Positions 1-6,915 of a DNA stretch of 12,119 nt are shown in pieces. Under the pieces are notes generated by a model. That model was not told where the DNA came from. It saw only the letters and a program-made list of their open reading frames with translations, and ran no database searches. Source of the DNA: CAYJAD01 sp964371195 (GTDB lineage Bacteria > Desulfobacterota > Desulfovibrionia > Desulfovibrionales > Desulfovibrionaceae); contig CAYJLD010000068.1 of assembly GCA_964371195.1 (NCBI GenBank), forward strand, positions 1-12,119, read 5' to 3'. A program made the translations under genes and the position numbers. How positions within the stretch are numbered: the first letter of the stretch is position 1; each line of letters begins with the position of its first letter.

Positions 1-100
1 ACCTATGTCAGAGCCAGAGCCCACACCTATGTCAGAGCCAGAGCCCACACCTATGTCAGAGCCAGAGCCCACACCTATGCCAGAACCAGCGCCAAATCCA
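1..100 (+). repeat. In-frame 24-bp tandem repeat
   Basis: Three identical 24-bp units at 5-28, 29-52 and 53-76 are followed by a diverged fourth at 77-100. The four bases before the first unit match a unit's end, so the array continues upstream. Each unit encodes MSEPEPTP; the fourth gives MPEPAPNP. Because 24 is a multiple of three, gain or loss of units changes protein length without breaking the frame. Identity at the nucleotide level, including third positions, points to recent expansion. Confidence 0.9.
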
Positions 101-1303
101 AAGCCGGAAATAGTTTTCAATGCAGAAGATAATGGTGATAAAGTGGTAGAATCACCTAAAATTAATATAACTAAGCCTAAAATAGCTATTAGAAAAACTG
201 AGCCAAAAGTTAAGCAAGTTTCGTTTAAGCCTAACTCAAAGCCAAGTGAGGTAGAGGATAACTTGAAGGATATGCAGCCATTGAGTTTGCATGCTTCGGA
301 AGTTATAGATCACAGTAATAGTCCTATTGAGCGCTCTATGCAGTTAAAGTCTGAGGGAGGTAGTTCTTTAAGCGATGGTATTTTACTACCACTTATTGAC
401 TCTTTAAGTGCAACTGCACCGGAAGTTAAGGTTGATGAGAGTGTGCAAAAGGCACCTGCCAAGGACAGAACTAATGCTGCTTATTTAACCTCATTAATTG
501 ATAGTTCTCCTGCAAAGGCAGAGGAAAAGCCTAAAGAGCAAAGTGCTCCTATAAAGAAAGCTATTACTATTATGAATAAGCTAGCTAAGCCAGTAGTTAA
601 GCCTTCAAGTGCTAATTTAAGAGCTAGTGTACCTTCTACGGCAGGTGAGTGGGTTGGTGAACCAATGCCCATAACGAAAGAACAAAGTGTGAATAAAGAA
701 CTTAGGGATAGTATTGAAGGTGGCGCTACAGATATAGCTTTAGAGCCTAGAGCATCAAAGATTACACAAAAATCTGATGATTTTATATTAAAATCTGTTG
801 AAAGCTCTCATATTGCTTCTATAACTAATGAGATACAAGAGACCAAAGGTGCAGAGCAAGTAAGACAAGTGCAAGAAGAAGTGCACATACCGAAGGTAGA
901 TTATACTAAAGATGTGGAATGGGTTGGTGAACCAAAGCCGATTGAACTGTCAAAGAAAATAGATCAGAAATTAGAAGAGGTAACGACTAAGCGTAAGCGT
1001 GTGGTCGCGCCGCCACCACTTCCAAACTCAGCTTCTGCAGAGCCACTACAGAATTTATTAGATAGTATAGATGGTTATCTTTTGGATGCTAAGAATAGTC
1101 TTGACGCAGCCAGTGCAGAAGGCGTAGCCATTGCAGCTGGTAATATTGCCAACAATGCCGAAAACTTTGGTTTACGCCATTTGGGTCGTCTTGCGCGCAC
1201 TGTTGAATCTGCGGCCAAAGCAAATGACCTTGATGCCTTGCGTGTTCTTTTCCCTGATTTAGAGCTTGGGGTTGAGCGTAATCGTATAGCTTTGCAAGTT
1301 TAA
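2..1303 (+). CDS. Proline/glutamate-rich low-complexity protein with degenerate C-terminal HPt-like domain (5' end outside window)
   Basis: The frame is open to the left edge and the first bases match the end of a repeat unit, so the gene almost certainly starts upstream; the first Met in the window (base 5) lies inside the repeat and is used only for numbering. The N-terminus is an eight-residue repeat (MSEPEPTP, three exact copies and one decayed). Residues ~35-340 are charged and low in complexity, probably disordered, with the motif EWVGEPxPI twice (215-223, 305-313). There is no signal peptide or membrane segment in what is visible. Residues ~345-430 look like a helical HPt bundle: the stretch around AENFGL (385-390) and the following amphipathic helices resemble HPt domains of bacterial phosphorelays. 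Aligned by eye, the phospho-accepting His is Gly379 and the usual Lys three residues later is Ala382, so phosphotransfer seems lost. It ends in tandem stops (TAATAA), 37 bp before the cardiolipin synthase gene. The role is unknown; a scaffold or regulatory part is inference. Confidence 0.75.
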   Translation, partial: PMSEPEPTPMSEPEPTPMSEPEPTPMPEPAPNPKPEIVFNAEDNGDKVVESPKINITKPKIAIRKTEPKVKQVSFKPNSKPSEVEDNLKDMQPLSLHASEVIDHSNSPIERSMQLKSEGGSSLSDGILLPLIDSLSATAPEVKVDESVQKAPAKDRTNAAYLTSLIDSSPAKAEEKPKEQSAPIKKAITIMNKLAKPVVKPSSANLRASVPSTAGEWVGEPMPITKEQSVNKELRDSIEGGATDIALEPRASKITQKSDDFILKSVESSHIASITNEIQETKGAEQVRQVQEEVHIPKVDYTKDVEWVGEPKPIELSKKIDQKLEEVTTKRKRVVAPPPLPNSASAEPLQNLLDSIDGYLLDAKNSLDAASAEGVAIAAGNIANNAENFGLRHLGRLARTVESAAKANDLDALRVLFPDLELGVERNRIALQV

Positions 1304-1340
1304 TAACTAGTTAAGGGTTTATATACATAGTTTAAATTTT

Positions 1341-2774
1341 ATGGACCTAGCAACATTTTTTCAGCCCGTGGGCTTGGTTTTAATCCACTTATTATCATGG
1401 CTAACAGTGGGGCATATATTGTTGAATAAGAGCAATCCACGGGCTGCTCTTGGTTGGTGTGTAGCAGCTCTTTTCTTGCCGCTCATTGGCACAATTTTGT
1501 ATTATGTGTTTGGCATTGCAAGGGCGGAGAGTCGCGCTGTAAAGCTTATGCGCAATGCTGGCTATACTGCAGCAAGTCTTGAGTATGGGCCTCTTGAGCC
1601 AAGAGGATGTCAAATTGACAGAGAATATATCAATAAAAAATATTTTGATTTTGCGTGCATAGGGGAAAAGCTTAGTAGGCGTAGTCTTGTAGGTGGCAAT
1701 GCTATAAGTCCGCTTATTAATGGTGATGAAGCCTATCCTCAGATGCTAAATGCCATTGAAAAAGCTAAGAATCATGTTTATTTAACAACATATATTTTTA
1801 ATGCTGGCGATACTGCAACAGCTTTTTGTAAGGCTTTAAGTGAAGCGGCAAACCGTGGAGTTGATGTAAGAGTGATTGTAGACGGTCTTGGGGCGCGTCT
1901 TTATTCACTATCTAAACCTTGGCAAAAACTTCGCCAAAAGAATGTCAAGGTTGCCGAATTCCTACCCCCGCGTATTTATCCTCCTAATTTTGCAATAAAT
2001 TTACGTAATCACCGAAAGGTGCTCGTAGCTGATAATGTGGGCTTTACAGGTGGTATGAATATTTCAGATAATCATTTAAAAAGTCATGCTAAGTTCAGTG
2101 TTCAAGATGTGCATTTTATGTGTTTTGGGCCCATTGTAGCTCAATTGCATGAAGCATTCTTACTTGATTGGGGTTTTTGTACTAATGATTATAGCACAGG
2201 AAAAATGCTTGAAGAGCAATGTGGGGATGTGCTTTGTAGAATGATTTTGGATGGTCCAGGCTCAGGGCGAGATCCATTACATGAAATACTTTATACTATT
2301 ATGGGTGCGGCTAGAAAAAGTATTTGCTTGATTACACCATATTTTTTACCTACACATGAAGTGGTTGGTGCATTAAAATCTGCTGCTGTGCGCGGTCTTG
2401 ATGTACGCGTTATTTTGCCAGCAAAGAATAATTTATTTTATGTGCACTGGGCAAGCCAGCATTTATTGCCAGTATTACTTGAGTCTGGAGTGCGTATATT
2501 TTATCAGCCAGCGCCCTTTGCTCACACGAAATTATTAATGATTGACGGCTACTACACACAAATTGGTTCAGCCAATTTAGATGCACGAAGTTTACGCCTT
2601 AATTTTGAGTTAAATATAGAATGCTTTGATAGTGCTTTGACACGTAAGATGGAAAATTACTTTGATTATAAACAATTAAAAAGTCGTGAATACTTTTTAT
2701 CTGAACATCAGAACATCAAGCTGCCAAAGCGCCTACTGAATGCAGCATGTTGGCTATTTTCACCTTACCTATAA
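1341..2774 (+). CDS. cls: Cardiolipin synthase (phospholipase D superfamily)
   Basis: The product joins two phosphatidylglycerols (or phosphatidylglycerol and another donor) into cardiolipin at the inner membrane. Its 477 residues fit the ClsA-type family (about 480). Two membrane segments lie at the N-terminus (~10-28 and ~35-58), with the family-typical NPRAALGW stretch between them. Two PLD active-site HKD motifs follow: H224-x-K226-x4-D231 with a downstream TGGMNISDNH, and H395-x-K397-x4-D402 with a downstream GSANLDARS. Both catalytic halves look intact. The ATG at 1341 is the only sensible start, since an in-frame stop lies at 1308-1310 and no start codon falls between. It has no good ribosome binding site (AAGGG lies about 23 bases upstream), so translation may be weak or coupled to the preceding gene, with which it probably forms an operon. 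Which of the cls paralogue types it is cannot be told from the sequence alone. Confidence 0.95.
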   Translation: MDLATFFQPVGLVLIHLLSWLTVGHILLNKSNPRAALGWCVAALFLPLIGTILYYVFGIARAESRAVKLMRNAGYTAASLEYGPLEPRGCQIDREYINKKYFDFACIGEKLSRRSLVGGNAISPLINGDEAYPQMLNAIEKAKNHVYLTTYIFNAGDTATAFCKALSEAANRGVDVRVIVDGLGARLYSLSKPWQKLRQKNVKVAEFLPPRIYPPNFAINLRNHRKVLVADNVGFTGGMNISDNHLKSHAKFSVQDVHFMCFGPIVAQLHEAFLLDWGFCTNDYSTGKMLEEQCGDVLCRMILDGPGSGRDPLHEILYTIMGAARKSICLITPYFLPTHEVVGALKSAAVRGLDVRVILPAKNNLFYVHWASQHLLPVLLESGVRIFYQPAPFAHTKLLMIDGYYTQIGSANLDARSLRLNFELNIECFDSALTRKMENYFDYKQLKSREYFLSEHQNIKLPKRLLNAACWLFSPYL

Positions 2775-2808
2775 AATAATTTCACTAGTTGATGTTTTGA
2801 ACTTTTGT

Positions 2809-3561
2809 TTAGTGCTGGGGGGTGTTCGTATTGCTTGAATGTAGGGTCAGCTCTCTGATTTCGTTAAACTGAAACAAAAAGGATGGGCGCTTCAAACTAG
2901 AGTGTGCACTTGAACTTAGCTCCTTAAAACAATCCTTTTCGCAAGGGTAAAACCTTCCGTTAAACACTACTACGTCATTTTTTTGCAATGTACTTGCTAG
3001 CTTAAAAAGTTGACTACCTTTTTCAATTAAGGTGTTGTATTGAAAATCTCTTGTATCGCTTTTTACAGTTTTAAGAGAAATGTCAGGTGAAATTTTCACG
3101 GCTATTGCTATATTGCCATCGTCAGTTGTTTGCAAAAATGCTACTTTCCCAATCCAACCTTTTACAACAAAATCTATCTTTAAGTTTTGTAAATCTTTAT
3201 TCCTTTGCCCACGTAATGTAATAGGGTCAGCAAAGGTTCCTTTGTTATTTTGCTTTTCCATATAGTCATATTCATTTTGATATTGTAGCAAGGTATTAAT
3301 GAATATTTTTTCTTCTATGGGCATGTTTAATCCAGTAGCTGGGGTTATGCTTGATATATCTTTAAAGACATCTACTTCTTTTGTAAAAAAGCTGTGATAG
3401 ATAATGAGGGCAAAAAACAATACCACGCCAAGCACTATCATGAAAAACTTTGTTTTAAAGTTTCTCATATGCTTAAAGCCACAATGCTGGCAAATACCTG
3501 TCGCAACCAGCGCAGGGCCTTCGCATACTCGGCATAAAAATGTTTTCTCAGGGGTACTCAT
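2809..3561 (-). CDS. Zinc-ribbon single-pass membrane protein, unknown function
   Basis: Numbering from the ATG at 3561 (250 aa), the protein has a four-Cys zinc ribbon (C10-x2-C13 and C24-x2-C27), a basic linker, one membrane helix (~39-59) and a large C-terminal domain. By the positive-inside rule the ribbon should be cytoplasmic and the C-terminal domain outside. The C-terminal domain runs through FVVKGWIGKVAFLQTTDDG, a TLIEKGSQLFKLASTLQKND-like stretch and FNGRFYP...FLFQFNEIREL. This resembles, from memory, a family of unnamed bacterial proteins with an OB-like beta-barrel, often carrying the same ribbon plus helix; the match is not verified. A Cys pair (PCEKDC) in the outer domain could form a disulfide. 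A TTG two codons upstream (3567) could also serve as start; neither has a clear ribosome binding site. The gene converges on cls with only 34 bp between, and no terminator is visible there. Confidence 0.8.
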   Translation of the reverse strand: MSTPEKTFLCRVCEGPALVATGICQHCGFKHMRNFKTKFFMIVLGVVLFFALIIYHSFFTKEVDVFKDISSITPATGLNMPIEEKIFINTLLQYQNEYDYMEKQNNKGTFADPITLRGQRNKDLQNLKIDFVVKGWIGKVAFLQTTDDGNIAIAVKISPDISLKTVKSDTRDFQYNTLIEKGSQLFKLASTLQKNDVVVFNGRFYPCEKDCFKELSSSAHSSLKRPSFLFQFNEIRELTLHSSNTNTPQH

Positions 3562-3613
3562 ATACAAAAGTTTATTATTTTAGTTTATTAAATAATGGAA
3601 CGAACATTTTCCA

Positions 3614-3642
3614 TTGATACATTTTGCGTATTAATCTATACT
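3614..3642 (+). promoter_or_regulatory. Sigma-70-type promoter for the amidohydrolase gene
   Basis: TTGATA (3614-3619) and TATACT (3637-3642) are separated by exactly 17 bases, a close match to the -35/-10 consensus. The predicted transcription start is near 3649, leaving a leader of about 120 nt before the ATG at 3771. It lies in the 209-bp gap between divergent genes, where a promoter is expected. Confidence 0.65.
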
Positions 3643-3654
3643 ACAACAAAGATA

Positions 3655-3690
3655 AAACAGAGCCTACTGTTTAAAAATACATGAAATGTA
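3655..3690 (+). promoter_or_regulatory. Two small dyads in the amidohydrolase leader
   Basis: AAACAG (3655-3660) and CTGTTT (3667-3672) form a perfect six-base inverted repeat with a 6-nt spacer. TACAT (3678-3682) and ATGTA (3686-3690) form a second one with a 3-nt spacer. Both lie just downstream of the predicted transcription start, where an operator would act. They are AT-rich and short, so chance occurrence is quite possible. Confidence 0.25.
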
Positions 3691-3770
3691 GTTTTTTAGC
3701 AAGCATAAAGAATAATTTGTTTAGTAAATTGTTTAGATGAACGGAATGTTGTGAACTTATAGGAGAAACT

Positions 3771-5078
3771 ATGTATAATCTTGAACAAAAATTGCAGTCT
3801 ATATCCGAAAAAATATATGAAATTCGTCGTGATATACACAAACATCCTGAAAGGGGCTGGAATGAATATAGAACAACAGCCTTTATCACAAAGTTTTTAC
3901 AAGCACTTGGGTATGAAGTTAATCTTGGTGCATCTGCTGTAAAGGCCTCGTCGCGTCTTGCTCCGCCTAGTGCAGAGCAATGTGCTATCTCCAAGGAACG
4001 AGCCATTGCCCAAGGTGCAGACCCTGAACTTGTGCAAAAAATGGGTGATGGCTTAACTGGACTCTGGCTTGATATTGGTCAAGCTGGCAGTGGCCCCATT
4101 TTAGCGCTACGCTTTGATATAGACGCCCTATTTACTGTGGAAAGTAGTGATGCTTGTCATAAACCACAAAGTGAGGGCTTTGCATCTTGTAATAATGGCT
4201 ATATGCATGCTTGTGGGCATGATGGTCATGTGGCTATAGGTCTTGGGCTTGCTTTAATTTTACACGATATACAACATGAATTAAAAGGTGTAGTGCGCCT
4301 TATTTTTCAACCTGCTGAAGAAATTGGGCAAGGCGCTAAAGCCATGCTTGATGCTGGGGTGATGAAAGATGTTCAAGAAGTTATTGGCATACACCTTGGG
4401 GTTCAAGCAAATGATGCTAAAACCTTAATTTGTGGGACTTGCGACTTTTTGGCTGTTACTTCTTTTGAACTTATGTATTCTGGCAAGGCTGCCCATGCTG
4501 GCCTTGCGCCACAAGAAGGGCAAAATGCGCTTATGGCTGCCATTACTGCAACTCAAGGTATGCTAAGTATTTCGCGCCATGGCCATGGTGAAACTAGGGT
4601 TAATGTGGGACAGTTTAATGTGGTTGATGGTGCATCTAATGTTATACCGGCCAAGGTTTGGCTTGCAGGTGAAACGCGCGGTATTGATTCTAAGCTTGAT
4701 AGTTGGATGCAGGGTGAAGTTATGCGCATTAGCAAGGCTGCAGCTGACATGTGGAATTGTGAGTTTGAATTTAAGAAGGTGGGTTCATGCATAAGTGGCT
4801 ATTCAGATGAAGCTCTAGCCCAAGAGGTGTGTGATATAGCTAAGACCATGCCCTGTTTTGAAAATATTTTATTAAATGAGAAATTTTTAGCCTCTGAAGA
4901 TTTTACTTGGTTTTCACAAGAAGTACAAAGTCGTGGCGGTAGAAGCACTTATATTCAAATAGGTGTCGATTTAAGCGCTGGGCATCACAATGAAAAATTT
5001 GATTTTGATGAGGGTGGGCTCATGCGTGGCGTAGAACTTTTGGCGCGTCTTGTGATGAAGAAGATGGTGGATAAATAA
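3771..5078 (+). CDS. abgA: M20 family amidohydrolase, AbgA-like (p-aminobenzoyl-glutamate hydrolase subunit A type)
   Basis: This is a predicted cytoplasmic dinuclear-metal amidohydrolase that cleaves N-acyl amino acids; AbgA-type members split the folate breakdown product p-aminobenzoyl-glutamate. Metal ligands are visible in MHACGHDGH (C148, H150), PAEE (E183-E184), H208 and the C-terminal AGHHNEKFDFDE (H405/H406). Length (435 aa) matches E. coli AbgA (436). AbgA-like features recalled from that protein are the SSR stretch at 60-62, the GFASCN segment at 136-141 and the near-identical GHHNEKFDFDE ending. The dimerisation domain is roughly 225-335. The start is fixed by AGGAG at 3761-3765, five bases before the ATG. 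A promoter lies about 130 bp upstream and a strong terminator downstream, so it is probably monocistronic. In E. coli, AbgA works with AbgB and the AbgT importer; neither is here, so the true substrate is uncertain and may be another aminoacyl amide. Confidence 0.88.
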   Translation: MYNLEQKLQSISEKIYEIRRDIHKHPERGWNEYRTTAFITKFLQALGYEVNLGASAVKASSRLAPPSAEQCAISKERAIAQGADPELVQKMGDGLTGLWLDIGQAGSGPILALRFDIDALFTVESSDACHKPQSEGFASCNNGYMHACGHDGHVAIGLGLALILHDIQHELKGVVRLIFQPAEEIGQGAKAMLDAGVMKDVQEVIGIHLGVQANDAKTLICGTCDFLAVTSFELMYSGKAAHAGLAPQEGQNALMAAITATQGMLSISRHGHGETRVNVGQFNVVDGASNVIPAKVWLAGETRGIDSKLDSWMQGEVMRISKAAADMWNCEFEFKKVGSCISGYSDEALAQEVCDIAKTMPCFENILLNEKFLASEDFTWFSQEVQSRGGRSTYIQIGVDLSAGHHNEKFDFDEGGLMRGVELLARLVMKKMVDK

Positions 5079-5150
5079 ATTTAATGGTGCTACTAATTGC
5101 TTACAGCTTAAAAGCTAGGTAATAAGTTAGTCGACATTGAAAAATATGAT

Positions 5151-5190
5151 AACTATTTGAAGCAAGACAGTTTGATAGTTCAAATGAGTT
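5151..5190. other. AT-rich inverted repeat before the terminator
   Basis: ATTTGAA (5155-5161) pairs perfectly with TTCAAAT (5179-5185). AACT (5151-5154) and AGTT (5187-5190) extend the stem to 11 bp with one bulged G. The loop is 17 nt. There is no T-run directly after it, so it is not a terminator itself; it may be a 3'-end structure protecting the amidohydrolase mRNA, or part of a small RNA ending at the next hairpin. Confidence 0.35.
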
Positions 5191-5193
5191 AGT

Positions 5194-5246
5194 AAAATTG
5201 CCAGAAATTCGCATTCAATGCTCTTATTTCTGGTAATTTTTTTATT
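5194..5246. terminator. Intrinsic terminator, probably bidirectional
   Basis: The arms at 5197-5208 and 5226-5237 form a 12-bp stem with one G-U pair. Within the 17-nt loop GCAT (5211-5214) can pair with ATGC (5218-5221). On the plus strand the stem runs into seven Ts followed by an AT-rich tail, ending the amidohydrolase transcript. On the minus strand it is followed by four Ts, so it can also end the converging glycosyltransferase transcript, whose stop codon is about 40 bases away. Confidence 0.85.
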
Positions 5247-5282
5247 ATTATTTTAGAATGTTATTATATTTTTCAGCGTCGC

Positions 5283-6848
5283 CTAATTAATGGCACACTG
5301 CAAAACAAAGTTCATTCTTTGCTCATAACTATGCTCAGTTTTGATTAGTTCTTGCCAAGCAAGGGTAAGTTCATTTTTTGTTTTTTCGTCTAGATTACGA
5401 ATGGTTTTAGTTAACTCTTGATGGTGGCTTATGCGTATATACTTTGTAAGTCTTTCGGGAAAAATGTCTAAGCCAGCTGTATTATCGCTAAGTAAAAAAC
5501 CACCTGCTGCCCATACGTCAAAATGTCTTTGGGTTAAGCCTGCTGGTAAGAGTAGTGAGGTTACATTAAGTACGCAAGGTGCCACATGATATATAACTGC
5601 AAGCTCAGTATAGTAATCAAGGCTTGCATAAAAAATATCTGGATTTGCTTCAGTTAAAAAGCTTTGCCAAGCAACACTATCCCCAAAAATAATGGGCTTT
5701 ATTGGTAGCAATTTACGTAACCATAACACACGTTTTGCGCAAGCGCATTGTTCCGCTCCATAGCCTATTTGGCGCACTTCATGCCCTGGCCAAGTGCCAA
5801 GTTGTAAACGCTCTTGCCACCAATGAAAGTGCACTTGCTCACCCTTTCTAAGTTTAGCCAATGCCTCATTTAATATGGCAGGGTCCACCTTAGCCGCTGC
5901 AAAGAATTTTGCATGCTCCGGAAATTGCGCGCGTCCCACAAAAATGCATGAAGCATTTTGTGCGGCTTGCACAGCTTGCCTTGTATTCATATTACCAATG
6001 CTACGTTCTGGTTGCCACATATGCTGAGCGGCCGCTAAAGGCAGGTGATAAACGTGCTTTGCCCCTTGTTTTTTTAATTCAGGTATAAAGGAGTCGTCAG
6101 TTACAAACAGCCTTGCTTGCTTCCACCATGGCAGGCGCAGGGCCGAAAGTATATGCCAAGGGTTATCCACAAACCAAATGGCCACCGGTATATTTAGGGC
6201 TTGTAAAAGTGCAAAATCAACTCCTTCATTATCTAAACCTCGCAAATTTACAGAAAAAAATAAACTAGGTTGCTCTGCTATAAGTACACTTTGTAAATCC
6301 TTACCCTCATGTACGGCATAGCCTAGTTTTGTAAATGCTAGACATATTTCTTGATGCAATAGTAATTGCTTATTGCCTGCCACATATACGCTATTTGACC
6401 GTGTATGGCTTTGCCCTGCGTATAAAAGTTTTGCCTGCACTTGCCCTAAAATGGGCGACCAAAAGTCAGGAAAAAGATGTGTATTTTGCTTATACCACCA
6501 AATGGCTCTATTATCTAAAAGTTTTAATAATTCTTCAACTGATACTTTAACCCAATGGCTGGGTATATTTTGGGGCGCGTTCATGTCAGCTAGAGCTTGG
6601 CTAAAGTCAGGGCATTCCAAGTAATAAACCTTGCAGTAAGCATTTTTTAGGTCGCTATGGGGTAGGCAGTCATCTAAATCATGTGCATGGTTAAGTGGCC
6701 CAAGGCCAAGCACAATATGCTCTTGTGGGCTAAATCTTGGGCCATCAAGACGAGTAAAGGCAAGCTTGCCGCTGGCAAGGGTAATTTTTTTGCCTTGTTC
6801 ATTGGTTAGGCTTAAACGCATGGGACGTATTTTGGGCATTTTTCTCAT
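5283..6848 (-). CDS. CgeB-like glycosyltransferase (DUF3880 plus Glyco_trans_1_2 type)
   Basis: This is a predicted GT-B fold sugar transferase of the family named after the spore-maturation protein CgeB. The 521-residue protein has no membrane segment or signal peptide, so it should be cytosolic. Residues ~40-150 form an N-terminal extension. Residues ~160-275 carry the DUF3880 signature (PSLFFSVNLRGLDNEG at 194-209; IPVAIWFVDNPWHIL at 220-234). Residues ~300-515 form the C-terminal domain, with the typical NVTSLLLPAGLTQRHFDVWA stretch (428-447) and the following AGGFLLSD, expected to contribute to nucleotide-sugar binding. Acceptor and donor cannot be read from the sequence; surface polysaccharide or flagellin modification are common jobs in related bacteria. 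It diverges from rlmE across a short gap, an arrangement I remember from Desulfovibrionaceae. The start has no strong ribosome binding site; M4 (6839) is an alternative. Confidence 0.82.
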   Translation of the reverse strand: MRKMPKIRPMRLSLTNEQGKKITLASGKLAFTRLDGPRFSPQEHIVLGLGPLNHAHDLDDCLPHSDLKNAYCKVYYLECPDFSQALADMNAPQNIPSHWVKVSVEELLKLLDNRAIWWYKQNTHLFPDFWSPILGQVQAKLLYAGQSHTRSNSVYVAGNKQLLLHQEICLAFTKLGYAVHEGKDLQSVLIAEQPSLFFSVNLRGLDNEGVDFALLQALNIPVAIWFVDNPWHILSALRLPWWKQARLFVTDDSFIPELKKQGAKHVYHLPLAAAQHMWQPERSIGNMNTRQAVQAAQNASCIFVGRAQFPEHAKFFAAAKVDPAILNEALAKLRKGEQVHFHWWQERLQLGTWPGHEVRQIGYGAEQCACAKRVLWLRKLLPIKPIIFGDSVAWQSFLTEANPDIFYASLDYYTELAVIYHVAPCVLNVTSLLLPAGLTQRHFDVWAAGGFLLSDNTAGLDIFPERLTKYIRISHHQELTKTIRNLDEKTKNELTLAWQELIKTEHSYEQRMNFVLQCAIN

Positions 6849-6880
6849 CCATTTAATAAATATGTGCCCATTACTAGGGC

Positions 6881-6909
6881 TTGGCTAGATAATACTTTTA
6901 ATGTATACC
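6881..6909 (+). promoter_or_regulatory. rlmE: Weak candidate promoter for rlmE-yebC-ruvC
   Basis: TTGGCT (6881-6886), a 17-base spacer and TATACC (6904-6909) give a partial match to the sigma-70 pattern. Transcription would then begin near 6916, exactly at the homology-preferred ATG, implying a leaderless mRNA. GATAAT at 6888-6893 is a rival -10 box, without a convincing -35. Some promoter is expected in this short gap between divergent genes, but the assignment is tentative. Confidence 0.25.
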
Positions 6910-6915
6910 TCTTGC

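Noticed and set aside
1..100. CRISPR-like repeat array
   Set aside because: Units are directly adjacent without spacers and encode an in-frame peptide repeat.
2775..2808. Terminator between cls and the converging zinc-ribbon gene
   Set aside because: Only the short palindrome ACTAGT is present; no GC stem followed by a T-run on either strand.
3671..4006. Minus-strand open frame of 111 codons across the abgA start
   Set aside because: It overlaps the promoter leader and the first 80 codons of a convincing gene, with composition unlike a real protein.
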